A stretch of DNA of 64,000 bases. Origin: AC-32 sp963772975 (GTDB taxonomy: Bacteria > Actinomycetota > Thermoleophilia > Gaiellales > Gaiellaceae). Shown one piece after another: positions 18,401 to 25,972 of this stretch. Under the pieces are notes generated by a model that made no database searches, had not been told where the DNA came from, and saw only the letters and a program-made list of their open reading frames with translations. The DNA is taken from positions 372,001-436,000 of the forward strand of contig CAVYZH010000010.1 in NCBI GenBank assembly GCA_963772975.1, written 5' to 3'. Both the position numbers and the translations under genes were made by a program. The first letter of the stretch is position 1; each line of letters begins with the position of its first letter.

Positions 18401-18990
18401 TGGCCGCGATCGACCACGCCGCGCACCCGCCGATCGCCAACCAGAGCTCGCGCGTGGACGCGCGCACGCTCGGGATGTTCCTCTTCATCGCGTCGGAGAT
18501 CATGCTCTTCGGCTCGTTCTTCACGATCTACTTCTTCGTGCGGGTCTCGGCCGGAACGCCGTGGCCGACGCCGCCCAACCAGCTGCCGGTCTTCGTCGCG
18601 GGGATGAACACGATCATCCTCGTCACCTCGAGCTTCACGATGCACTGGGCGCTGCAGTCGATCAAGCGCGGCAACCGCTCGGGCCTCAAAGGCGGGCTCG
18701 TGCTGACCCTCCTGCTCGGCACGACCTTCCTGCTGACCCAGCTGCTCGAGTACTCCCGGATCGGCTTCACGCCGCACACGGACGCCTTCGGCTCGGTCTT
18801 CTTCGGCCTCACCGGCCTGCACGGCGCGCACGTCTTCGTCGGCCTGACGCTGCTCGCCGCCGCCACGATCCGCGCCTTCCGTGGCCACTACACGGAGGAG
18901 TCGCACCACGGCGTCGAGATCCCCGGGATCTACTGGCACTTCGTCGACGTGATGTGGATCGTCGTCTACACGACCGTCTACATCCTCTAG
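18400..18990 (+). CDS. ctaE: Cytochrome c oxidase subunit III (short form)
   Basis: 196 aa integral membrane protein with about five helices, matching the bacterial subunit III core that stabilises the oxidase. Typical segments are GMFLFIASEIMLFGSFF, TSSFTMHWAL, FFGLTGLHGAHVFVGL and IYWHFVDVMWIVVY with the conserved His/Glu pattern. Start ATG shares one base with the preceding TGA. A two-hairpin element follows before the next gene. Confidence 0.93.
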   Translation: MAAIDHAAHPPIANQSSRVDARTLGMFLFIASEIMLFGSFFTIYFFVRVSAGTPWPTPPNQLPVFVAGMNTIILVTSSFTMHWALQSIKRGNRSGLKGGLVLTLLLGTTFLLTQLLEYSRIGFTPHTDAFGSVFFGLTGLHGAHVFVGLTLLAAATIRAFRGHYTEESHHGVEIPGIYWHFVDVMWIVVYTTVYIL

Positions 18991-19010
18991 TGACGGCCAC
19001 TCGACTCCAT

Positions 19011-19088
19011 CGCATCGACCGGTCATTTCAGACGGACACGCGAGTGCTCGCGTGTCCTGACCGCGGCACCGCAACCGGCGCCTAGGCA
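19011..19088 (+). repeat. Two-copy structured intergenic element, copy A
   Basis: Contains TCGACCGGTCA, TTCAGACGGAC, an 11-bp perfect stem (19034-19044 with 19047-19057), GTCCTGAC and a second stem GGCACCG/CGGCGCC (19065-19082), followed by TAGGCA and the ATG at 19089. The same modules, in the same order and with different but still complementary stem bases, precede the gene starting at 21553 on the other strand. Confidence 0.6.
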
Positions 19089-19727
19089 ATGCAAAACCCG
19101 CTCAGGAGCGAAGGCGACGCGTTCCGGTTCCTGCTCGGCACGGTCGTCTACTTCGCCCTGATCGCCATCGCGGGCGTGATCAACGCCTGGGCCGGCCTGG
19201 TGGTCTTCATCGTGCTGAGCGTCGCCGTCGTCTGGTGGTGGTGGCGCTCGCGTGAGCCGCCGGCCCCCGTGCAGGCCTCGCCGGTCCGTAGCGGGCCCGA
19301 AGGCGAGCGGCGGATCCTGGTGGTGGCGAACGAGACCGTCGGCGGCGAGCCGCTGCTCCAGCAGATCAAGCAGCTGGCCTCGGCGGGCAACACCCGCGTG
19401 CTTGTTGTCAGCCCGGCCCTGAACACGCCGCTGCGCCACCTTGCCTCCGACGAGGACCCGGCGCGGGAGCAGGCCCGCGAGCGGCTCGACAGCAGCCTGG
19501 CCGAGCTCGCGCGCAACGGCGTGCAGGCGAGCGGCGAGGTCGGCGACGGTGACCCGTTGCAGGCGATGGAAGACGCGCTTCGCACCTTCGGCGCCGACGA
19601 GATCGTGATCTCGACGCATCCCGAGGGCCGCTCGAACTGGTTGGAGCGAGGCGTCGTCTCGAGCGCGCGCGAGCGCTACGCGGTGCCGATCCACCATGTC
19701 GTGGTGGACCTGGGCGACCGCTCCTAG
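19089..19727 (+). CDS. Membrane-anchored universal-stress-like protein
   Basis: 212 aa. Two membrane helices (about residues 14-33 and 35-53, ending in a Trp-rich WWWWRSREPP) are followed by a cytosolic single UspA-like domain with the same signature as the tandem protein encoded upstream: ILVVANETVGGEPLLQQI, VLVVSP, DEIVISTHPEGRSNWL and PIHHVVVDLG. The membrane part could stand in for the small subunit IV of actinobacterial oxidases, although sequence cannot prove this. It is placed directly behind ctaE and ends flush against a convergent cytochrome c gene (stop codons touch at 19727/19728). Confidence 0.75.
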   Translation: MQNPLRSEGDAFRFLLGTVVYFALIAIAGVINAWAGLVVFIVLSVAVVWWWWRSREPPAPVQASPVRSGPEGERRILVVANETVGGEPLLQQIKQLASAGNTRVLVVSPALNTPLRHLASDEDPAREQARERLDSSLAELARNGVQASGEVGDGDPLQAMEDALRTFGADEIVISTHPEGRSNWLERGVVSSARERYAVPIHHVVVDLGDRS

Positions 19728-20324
19728 CTACTGACCGGCAACCGAGGAGACGTACTTCGCGACGGCCATGATCTGCGCCGACGTGAGCGTGCCCTTGAAG
19801 GCCGGCATCACGGCGCCGCCGTTGGTCACCTGCTTCTGCACGATCGCGAGGCTCGGCTTCAGCTGGTCGAGATTCGGCCCGACCGTCCCGCTCGTTCCGG
19901 CGTCCTTGAGCGTGTGGCAGCTGCCGCAGTTGGCGGTGAAGATGTCCTTGCCGCTCGCAGAGCTCTTCGCGACGACCGGCCTACCGGCGACGAGCGCAAC
20001 GTAGGCGGCGACGTCGTCGGCATCCGTGCCCGTGACGAGGTTCGCCGGCATCGGCGGCTCGGCGAGCTCGATCTGGTCGCGGACGACCTGCTCGATCGTC
20101 ACCTGCTTGAAGCCCTGCCGGCGGTCGTAGGCGAAGGCATCGTCGAGGTTCGGCCCCTGGGTGCCGTGCGAGCCGGCCGCAGCGAGTGTGTGGCAGCCGC
20201 CGCACTTGGCCAGGAAGAGCGTCTTGCCCTTGTCGGTGTCGCCCGACTTGGAGACGCCGCCCGTGCCGCAGCCGGCCGCGAGCAGGGCGGTGGCGAGAGC
20301 GAGGAGCGCGGCGCCGCGCCGCAC
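19728..20324 (-). CDS. Dihaem cytochrome c lipoprotein
   Basis: 198 aa exported electron carrier: lipobox LLAAGC with lipidated Cys19, then two class-I cytochrome c domains with CGGCH (41-45) and CGSCH (133-137); axial Met candidates are in PPMPANL and GAVMPAF. The second domain is closely similar to the cytochrome domain of the Cys-rich protein at 32950-34314 (shared KP..., Q.T/RNGG, MP.F pattern). It faces the oxidase operon and probably delivers electrons to the caa3 complex. GTG start shares one base with the STAS stop. Confidence 0.88.
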   Translation of the reverse strand: MRRGAALLALATALLAAGCGTGGVSKSGDTDKGKTLFLAKCGGCHTLAAAGSHGTQGPNLDDAFAYDRRQGFKQVTIEQVVRDQIELAEPPMPANLVTGTDADDVAAYVALVAGRPVVAKSSASGKDIFTANCGSCHTLKDAGTSGTVGPNLDQLKPSLAIVQKQVTNGGAVMPAFKGTLTSAQIMAVAKYVSSVAGQ

Positions 20325-20689
20325 TAGCTCGGGGTGGGCTCCGACGCGTTCAGCGCCGCGACCGCCTCGTCACGCGTGCCGTGGATCGTGAAGACGCGGT
20401 CGAGGCCGGTGATCTCGAAGATCTTCGTGATGTTGCGGTCGCTGCAGACGAGCGAGAGCTGCCCGCCGTTCGTGCGCAGCCGCTTGACCCCGCCGACGAG
20501 CACTCCGAGCGTCGTCGAGTCGATGAAGGTCGTGTTCGAGAAGTCGACGACGACGGACGTCGCGCCCTTGCCGATCACGTCGAGCAACTGCTGCTTGAAC
20601 TCTGGGGCCGTGTAGAGGTCGACCTCGCCCGAGAGCGAGATCACGTAGGCGTCGTCGGAGAGCTGCTCGGTGGTGATGTCGAAGTTCAT
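20324..20689 (-). CDS. STAS-domain anti-sigma factor antagonist
   Basis: 121 aa single STAS domain, SpoIIAA/RsbV type, that would bind an anti-sigma kinase in its unphosphorylated form. The phosphorylatable Ser lies in FIDSTTLGVL, preceded by the DLYTAPEF loop (usually DxxxA-PxL). No anti-sigma kinase or sigma factor is adjacent in this window, so partners are encoded elsewhere. TAGACT at 20699-20704 (minus strand) stands 9 bases before the ATG and uses the upstream gene's TAG stop as part of the hexamer, so it may have its own promoter. Confidence 0.9.
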   Translation of the reverse strand: MNFDITTEQLSDDAYVISLSGEVDLYTAPEFKQQLLDVIGKGATSVVVDFSNTTFIDSTTLGVLVGGVKRLRTNGGQLSLVCSDRNITKIFEITGLDRVFTIHGTRDEAVAALNASEPTPS

Positions 20690-20698
20690 GGGCGCGGC

Positions 20699-20704
20699 AG
20701 TCTA
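20699..20704 (-). promoter_or_regulatory. Putative -10 box (TAGACT) of the STAS gene
   Basis: The hexamer's first three bases are the stop codon of the upstream TPR-like gene; spacing to the ATG is 9 bases. Confidence 0.35.
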
Positions 20705-21553
20705 ACCCTGCGGCTGCCCGAGGGACGCTTGCAGCTGAGCGAGCGTCTGCCGGACCGCCGGGGCGTTCGCGTTGTCGGGCGCCACCTTGAGGAACCGCTG
20801 GTAGGCGGTGATCGCGGTCGTGACGTCGTTCGCGCTCTGGGCGGCCGAGGCCCACTGCAACAGCGCGTTCGGCTCGTCGGAGGTGCCCTTCGCCACCTGG
20901 GCGGCCTGCTTGTAGACGCCCGCGACCTTCTGGTACGCGGCTGTCACCTTCGTGTACGCATCGTTGAGCTGGGTCTGCAGCCCCTGGGTGTAGGGGTCCG
21001 AGGTCAGCGCCTGGCCGAGCGGCGAGCTCGTGTCGAGCCCCGGCGCGTTCGTCACATTCTGGCTGTAGACAGCGAAGACGGCGCGGTAGTTGTCGCCTGC
21101 GCGGCCGGCCTGGGCGCCGTAGATGCTCGCGATCCGGTCGATCACGTCGAGGTTCTGCGGCGCCACCTGCCGCGCCCTGCGCAGCGTCGCGAGCGCGTTC
21201 GCCTCCTGGTTGTCGCTCTGGTAGAGGCCCGCGAGGTCGAGGTAGAGGTTGACGGCCTTCGGCGACCGCGCGACCGCCTTCTGCTTGTCGCTGATCTGCG
21301 AGCCGAGCGAGCTGCCGTTGTTGCTCCCGAAGAAGTTCTGCAGCGCGTCGCTGATCCCGTTCGAGCCGGAGCCGACGCCGAGCAGGACGAAGCTGAACAC
21401 GAAGACGAGCGCCAGCAGCACGTAGACGATCTTCGCGTGGCGGCGTAGCCGCGAGAAGAAGAGCTGTTCCTCCCAGGCCGGCGCCTTCTTGGAACGCTTC
21501 GGATCGGGCTTGGGGCGCTCCTTGCGCTGGGTGGATGCGGCTCCTCGGGCCAT
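20702..21553 (-). CDS. Membrane-anchored TPR-like protein
   Basis: 283 aa. A basic N-terminus rich in Lys/Arg/Pro (1-40) precedes one membrane helix (IVYVLLALVFVFSFVLLGV), then an outside Gly/Asn/Ser linker and helical repeats resembling tetratricopeptide units: YLDLAGLYQSDNQEANALATLRRA near 105-130 and WASAAQSANDVTTAITAYQRFL near 235-260. Such proteins usually act as assembly scaffolds. Function unknown. It lies upstream of the STAS and cytochrome genes. Its start is preceded by copy B of the structured element. Confidence 0.72.
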   Translation of the reverse strand: MARGAASTQRKERPKPDPKRSKKAPAWEEQLFFSRLRRHAKIVYVLLALVFVFSFVLLGVGSGSNGISDALQNFFGSNNGSSLGSQISDKQKAVARSPKAVNLYLDLAGLYQSDNQEANALATLRRARQVAPQNLDVIDRIASIYGAQAGRAGDNYRAVFAVYSQNVTNAPGLDTSSPLGQALTSDPYTQGLQTQLNDAYTKVTAAYQKVAGVYKQAAQVAKGTSDEPNALLQWASAAQSANDVTTAITAYQRFLKVAPDNANAPAVRQTLAQLQASLGQPQG

Positions 21554-21640
21554 GCGGAGGCTAAGGCACCGCTGGCGGTGCCGTCGTCAGGACTCGCGGG
21601 CTCTGCCCGGGAGTCCGTCTGAACTGACCGGTCGACTGAA
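21554..21640 (-). repeat. Two-copy structured intergenic element, copy B
   Basis: Minus-strand modules in order: TCGACCGGTCA (plus-strand 21625-21635), TTCAGACGGAC (21613-21623), a stem GGACTC-CGGGC/GCCCG-GAGTCC, GTCCTGAC (21586-21593), a perfect 8-bp stem GGCACCGC/GCGGTGCC (21565-21582), then TTAGCCTCCGC and the ATG at 21553. Order and pairing match copy A at 19011-19088. Confidence 0.6.
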
Positions 21641-21661
21641 AGGGACTCATCAGGAGCCGCC

Positions 21662-22642
21662 CTAGGGTACCTGCCACTCGTGGGCATCGCCGCGCTCGCG
21701 CAGGCGGGCCTTCGTCGCCTCGTCGCAGAGCGCGCCCTCGAGCCCGGCCTCGTAGGCGTCGCGCGCGTCGAGCCCGAGCTCGGCGGCCGCCTCGTAGTCG
21801 CGGCTGAGGTCCGTGCCGAACATGGCCGGGTCGTCGGTCGAGATCGAGCAGCGTGCTCCGGCCGCGAGCAGCTTCGGCAGCGGGTGCTCGTCCAGTGAGC
21901 CGACCACCCGCGTGCGCAGGTTCGAGATCGGGCAGACGTCGAGCACGATCCGGCGGTCGGCGATCTCCCGCAGCAGGCCGGGGTCTTCCGCCGCACGGAT
22001 CCCGTGCCGGAGGCGGTCGGCGCCGAGCTCCTCGAGCGCGCCGCGCACCGACGGCGGCCCGGCGACCTCGCCGGCGTGCGGGACCGACGCGAGGCCCAGC
22101 TCACGCGCGAGCGTAAAGGCGGGCTCGTAGGGCTCGGGTGGGAACTCGGCCTCGAGGCCGCCGAGCCCGACGCCGAGGACGCCGCGCTCCCGGTAGGCGG
22201 CGGAATAGCGCACGACCTGCTCGGCCTCGTCGAGCGGGAAGCCGCGGACGATGTCGGGCGTCAGCCGCACCTCGACGCCGTGCAGCTCGCGCGCCTGCTG
22301 CGCCCCGTCGCAGTAGCCGCTGAAGATCTCGTCCCAGCCGACCCCGCGCCGCACGCGTTCGCTCGGCGAGAAGATCCCCTCGAGGTAGACCGCCCCGTGC
22401 GAGGAGGCCTCGGCCGCGTAGTCGACGACGACCTGGCGGAAGTCCTCAGCCGTCTGCAGCGCGTTCGTGGTCAGGATCCAGACCTCGATGAAGTGCGCGA
22501 AGTCGCGGAAGTCGTAGAGCTCGGCCAGCCCCTCCTCGGTCTCGGCGGGGAGCGGGTAGTCGTTGCGCCGCGCGATCTCGAGCAGGGTCGCCGGCCGCAC
22601 CGTCCCCTCGAGGTGGACGTGCAGCTCTATCTTCGGATTCAC
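21662..22642 (-). CDS. add: Adenosine deaminase family protein
   Basis: 326 aa TIM-barrel metallohydrolase that deaminates adenosine or a related purine to the inosine form. Zinc ligands are seen in IELHVHLEGT, PHAGE and STDDP; LRHGIRA holds the catalytic His. Sequences such as FRDFAHFIEVW match the adenosine deaminase-like group, so aminodeoxyfutalosine or another adenine compound is not excluded. GTG start overlaps the tatC stop as GTGA, placing it at the end of a tatA-tatC-add operon, a pairing with no obvious functional link. Confidence 0.88.
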   Translation of the reverse strand: MNPKIELHVHLEGTVRPATLLEIARRNDYPLPAETEEGLAELYDFRDFAHFIEVWILTTNALQTAEDFRQVVVDYAAEASSHGAVYLEGIFSPSERVRRGVGWDEIFSGYCDGAQQARELHGVEVRLTPDIVRGFPLDEAEQVVRYSAAYRERGVLGVGLGGLEAEFPPEPYEPAFTLARELGLASVPHAGEVAGPPSVRGALEELGADRLRHGIRAAEDPGLLREIADRRIVLDVCPISNLRTRVVGSLDEHPLPKLLAAGARCSISTDDPAMFGTDLSRDYEAAAELGLDARDAYEAGLEGALCDEATKARLRERGDAHEWQVP

Positions 22643-23379
22643 TCGCGCCAGCGCGGCTCGAGGAAGGTGGCGAGGCCGATCGAGAGCACATAGAGCAGGA
22701 CGAGCGGGATCACCGAGAGCAGCGTCGAGACCGGATCGACGCCGGGCAGGATCACGCCGATCACCGTCATCACGAAGATCCCCGCGCGCCACGTGTGTCG
22801 AAGCTGCGCGGCGCTCAGGATTCGCAGGCGGACCAGCGCGAGCACGAACACCGGAACTTCGAACGCGACCGCAACCCCGAGCAGCACGAAGCTGACGAAG
22901 CGGTAGTAGTCACGCGCGCGAATCTGGATGTTGTAGTACGACGAGTCGTAGTTGGTCAGGAAGTGGATTGCCGGGTTCAGGATCACGAAGTAGCCGAACA
23001 GCACCCCGCCGAGCCCGAGGATGGTCGCGAACGCAACCGGCACGAGGATCGAGCGCTGCTTGCGCTCTTCCAGTGCGGGGGCGAGAAACGCCCACAGCTG
23101 CCAGAGCACGATCGGCAGCGCCAGCAGCAATCCGGCCCAGAGGCTGACCATGATCGAGGTGGCGAACGGCTCGATCGGGCTGAACGTGACCGGCTTCGAC
23201 AGCGAGTCGGGAAGCGGCGCGTTGAGCCAGTGGAGGATCCGGCCGTGAAAACCGTAGGCGACGGCGAACCCGGCGGCGAGGGCGCCCAGACAGATGATCA
23301 GCCGCGTGCGGAGCTCGCCGAGGTGCTCGACGAGCGTGGCCTCCTCGCCATGTTGGAGGCGCCGCGGGAGCACGCTCAT
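22639..23379 (-). CDS. tatC: Sec-independent translocase subunit TatC
   Basis: 246 aa inner-membrane protein with six helices; the receptor for twin-arginine signal peptides. The N-terminal cytosolic HLGELRTRL and the later FLAPALEERKQ (signal-binding Glu region), plus FGYFVILNPAIHFL, are the family hallmarks. It follows tatA by 4 bases and precedes add with overlap. The Rieske protein and cytochrome genes in this window are typical neighbours of Tat- or Sec-dependent traffic, but none is clearly a Tat substrate. Confidence 0.96.
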   Translation of the reverse strand: MSVLPRRLQHGEEATLVEHLGELRTRLIICLGALAAGFAVAYGFHGRILHWLNAPLPDSLSKPVTFSPIEPFATSIMVSLWAGLLLALPIVLWQLWAFLAPALEERKQRSILVPVAFATILGLGGVLFGYFVILNPAIHFLTNYDSSYYNIQIRARDYYRFVSFVLLGVAVAFEVPVFVLALVRLRILSAAQLRHTWRAGIFVMTVIGVILPGVDPVSTLLSVIPLVLLYVLSIGLATFLEPRWRE

Positions 23380-23383
23380 CGCG

Positions 23384-23587
23384 CTACGACGATGGAGGCG
23401 GTGGCTCGTCCGCGGAGCGGGCCGGCAGTTCGGCCTGCTCGTCGTGCGAGCCGGTGATCGAATCCTTGAACTCGCGCATGCCCTTGCCGAGCGAGCGCCC
23501 GATCTCCGGCAGGCGCTTGGGCCCGAACACGAGCAGCGCGACGATCAAGATCACGATCAGCCCGGTGATTCCAATCTCCGGCAGCAT
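23384..23587 (-). CDS. tatA: Sec-independent translocase subunit TatA
   Basis: 67 aa: short N-terminal segment, one membrane helix (ITGLIVILIVALLVFG), the FGPKRLPEIGRSLGKGMREFK hinge and amphipathic helix, then an acidic/Pro tail. The GxxxLPEIGRSLGxGxxxFK pattern is diagnostic of TatA/E. It starts the operon. TACGCT stands 6 bases before the ATG, so the mRNA is probably leaderless. Confidence 0.95.
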   Translation of the reverse strand: MLPEIGITGLIVILIVALLVFGPKRLPEIGRSLGKGMREFKDSITGSHDEQAELPARSADEPPPPSS

Positions 23588-23593
23588 GGATCA

Positions 23594-23599
23594 AGCGTA
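23594..23599 (-). promoter_or_regulatory. Putative -10 box (TACGCT) of tatA
   Basis: TACGCT on the minus strand ends 6 bases before the tatA ATG; no Shine-Dalgarno sequence is present. Confidence 0.45.
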
Positions 23600-23666
23600 G
23601 CGTTTTCCCCGCCGGGTAGACAGCCCCGGTGCGGACAAGCCTTCGATACCCTGTCTGGAGACCCGG

Positions 23667-23698
23667 GCGCGCACGGTCGTTTCGACCGTCAGGCGCGC
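23667..23698. other. Hairpin in the tatA-sufC divergent gap
   Basis: ACGGTCG and CGACCGT (23673-23679, 23683-23689) pair perfectly over a TTT loop; GCGCGC on each side can extend the stem past a 3-base bulge. It lies 74 bases upstream of sufC in a gap without a gene. It may be an operator or part of a 5' leader; nothing else is recognisable there. Confidence 0.35.
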
Positions 23699-23747
23699 AG
23701 CTCGACGCTCTGGACAAGGCTTCGTCTCCTGCTCCCGAAGGGCTGAA

Positions 23748-23763
23748 CATGCTCGCTAGCATG
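23748..23763 (+). promoter_or_regulatory. Inverted repeat overlapping the sufC -10 box
   Basis: CATGCT and AGCATG are perfect inverted arms separated by CGCT, and the right arm contains TAGCAT (23757-23762), a good -10 hexamer 9 bases before the sufC ATG. A repressor bound here would block the polymerase. Actinobacterial suf operons usually have a SufR-type repressor, but no sufR gene is present and the arms differ from the known CAAC-N6-GTTG site, so the regulator is unknown. Confidence 0.4.
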
Positions 23764-23771
23764 ACCATCAC

Positions 23772-24557
23772 ATGGCGCTTCTAGAACTGAAGAACCTCCA
23801 CGTCGCGCTCGAGGACGGCACCGAGATCGTCAAGGGTGTCGACCTCGCAGTGGACACGAACCAGATCCACGCGATCATGGGCCCGAACGGCTCGGGCAAG
23901 TCGACGCTCGCCTACGCGCTGATGGGCCATCCCGCGTACAAGATCACCGAGGGGCAGATCCTCTTCGACGGCGAGGACGTGACCGAGCTCGAGGCTGACG
24001 AGCGCGCGCAGCGCGGCCTCTTCCTCGCGTTCCAGTACCCGCATGCGATCCCCGGCGTGACCGTCACGAGCTTCCTGCGCTCGGCCATCAACGCGATCCG
24101 CAAGGCGCGCAATGACGGCGAGGACGACCCGGTCAAGATCAAGGACTTCCGCCAGGACATGCTTGCTGCGATGGAGAAGCTGAAGGTGCCGCGCGAGCTC
24201 GCCCAGCGCTACCTGAACGACGGCTTCTCGGGCGGCGAGAAGAAGCGGGTCGAGATCCTGCAGATGGCGATGCTGAAGCCGCGCATGGCCGTGCTCGACG
24301 AGACCGACTCCGGGCTCGACATCGACGCGCTCAAGACGGTCGCCCAGGGCGTGAGCGAGCTCGTCGGCGAGGAGACCGGCGCGCTCCTCATCACCCACTA
24401 CCAGCGCATCCTCAACTACGTGAAGCCCGATTTCGTGCACGTCTTCGTGGACGGGCGTATCGTGCAGGAAGGCGGTCCGGAGCTAGCGCACAAGCTCGAG
24501 GCCGAGGGCTACGAGGGATTCGCCGCTAACGGAAGGAACAATGGCAGCAACGCCTGA
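23772..24557 (+). CDS. sufC: Fe-S cluster assembly ATPase SufC
   Basis: 261 aa ABC-type ATPase of the SufBCD scaffold complex. Walker A GPNGSGKST, Q-loop AFQYPHAIPG, signature FSGGEKKRVE, Walker B MAVLDETDSGLD and the switch His in LLITHYQR are intact; the LDETDSGLDIDALK stretch is specific for SufC. It is the first gene of this suf half and its end overlaps sufB by 17 bases. No Shine-Dalgarno is seen; the start fits a leaderless mRNA. Confidence 0.97.
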   Translation: MALLELKNLHVALEDGTEIVKGVDLAVDTNQIHAIMGPNGSGKSTLAYALMGHPAYKITEGQILFDGEDVTELEADERAQRGLFLAFQYPHAIPGVTVTSFLRSAINAIRKARNDGEDDPVKIKDFRQDMLAAMEKLKVPRELAQRYLNDGFSGGEKKRVEILQMAMLKPRMAVLDETDSGLDIDALKTVAQGVSELVGEETGALLITHYQRILNYVKPDFVHVFVDGRIVQEGGPELAHKLEAEGYEGFAANGRNNGSNA

Positions 24558-25956
24558 AACCGAAGTCGTCGCCGGCATTCGCAGCGACTACAAGTACGGC
24601 TTCCACGAGATCGAGGACTACTTCTTCAAGTCCGGCCGTGGTCTCTCGGCCGAGCTCGTCGCGGCCATCTCCGAGCACAAGAACGAGCCGGACTGGATGC
24701 GCAAGTACCGGCTCAAGTCGCTCGAGTACTTCATGGCGCGCCCGATGCCCGAGTGGGGCGGCGACCTCTCCGAGATCGACTTCGACAACATCTTCTATTA
24801 CATCCGCCCGACCGAGAAGCAGGCGAACTCCTGGGAGGACCTGCCGCCCGAGATCAAGGACACCTGGGACAAGCTCGGCATCCCCGAGGCGGAGAAGAAC
24901 TACCTCGCCGGGGTCGGCGCCCAGTACGAGTCCGAGGTCGTCTACCACAAGCTTCAGGAGGACCTCGAGAACCAGGGCGTGATCTTCAAGGACATGGACT
25001 CGGGCCTGCGCGAGCATGAGGAGCTCGTCAAGCAGTACTTCGGGACGATCATCCCGCAGAACGACAACAAGTTCGCGGCGCTCAACTCGGCCGTCTGGTC
25101 GGGCGGCTCGTTCATCTACGTGCCGCCGGGCGTGAAAATCGAGATGCCGCTCCAGGCCTACTTCCGGATCAACGCCGAGAACATGGGCCAGTTCGAGCGG
25201 ACGCTGATCATCGTCGACGAGGGCGCCTACGTGCACTACGTCGAGGGCTGCACGGCGCCGATCTACTCGTCCGATTCGCTGCACTCGGCGGTCGTCGAGA
25301 TCATCGTCAAGCCGAACGCGCGCTGCCGCTACACGACGATCCAGAACTGGTCGAACAACGTCTACAACCTCGTGACCAAGCGCGCCGTCGCCTACGAGAA
25401 CGCGACGATGGAGTGGGTCGACGGCAACCTCGGTTCCAAGCTGACGATGAAGTACCCGGCGATCTGGCTGCTCGGCGAGGGCGCCCACGGCGAGGTGCTC
25501 TCGATCGCCTTCGGCGGCAAGGGCCAGCACCAGGACGCGGGCGGCAAGGCCGTCCACATCGCGCCGAACACGACCTCCGTGATCACCTCGAAGTCGATCT
25601 CCAAGGACGGCGGCCGCGCCGGCTACCGGGGGCTGCTCGAGGTGGCCAAGGGCGCAACGGGCGCGAAGTCGAAGGTCGTCTGCGACGCGCTGATCCTCGA
25701 CGAGGAGTCGCGCTCGGACACCTATCCGTACATCAAGATCGACGAGGACAACGTCGACATCGGCCACGAGGCGACCGTCTCGAAGATCGGCGAGGAGCAG
25801 CTCTTCTACCTGATGTCGCGCGGGCTCTCGGAGACGGAGGCTTCGGCGATGATCGTCTCCGGGTTCGTCGAGCCGATCACCAAGGAGCTCCCGCTCGAGT
25901 ACGCGGTCGAGATGAACCGGTTGATCCAGCTGCAGATGGAAGGCTCCGTCGGTTGA
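24541..25956 (+). CDS. sufB: Fe-S cluster assembly scaffold SufB
   Basis: 471 aa, the right-handed beta-helix subunit that forms the cluster with SufD and SufC. The N-terminal KYGFHEIEDYFFKSGRGLS, YVPPGVKIEMPLQAYFRIN, YVEGCTAP (conserved Cys region), QNWSNNVYNLVTKR and the C-terminal IDEDNVDIGHEATVSKIGE are all typical. ATG follows GGAAGGAACA, with AAGGA as ribosome-binding site inside sufC. Order here is sufC-sufB, whereas most actinobacteria have sufB-sufD-sufC. Confidence 0.97.
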   Translation: MAATPETEVVAGIRSDYKYGFHEIEDYFFKSGRGLSAELVAAISEHKNEPDWMRKYRLKSLEYFMARPMPEWGGDLSEIDFDNIFYYIRPTEKQANSWEDLPPEIKDTWDKLGIPEAEKNYLAGVGAQYESEVVYHKLQEDLENQGVIFKDMDSGLREHEELVKQYFGTIIPQNDNKFAALNSAVWSGGSFIYVPPGVKIEMPLQAYFRINAENMGQFERTLIIVDEGAYVHYVEGCTAPIYSSDSLHSAVVEIIVKPNARCRYTTIQNWSNNVYNLVTKRAVAYENATMEWVDGNLGSKLTMKYPAIWLLGEGAHGEVLSIAFGGKGQHQDAGGKAVHIAPNTTSVITSKSISKDGGRAGYRGLLEVAKGATGAKSKVVCDALILDEESRSDTYPYIKIDEDNVDIGHEATVSKIGEEQLFYLMSRGLSETEASAMIVSGFVEPITKELPLEYAVEMNRLIQLQMEGSVG

Positions 25957-25972
25957 TCGCCGCGAAGCCTTG

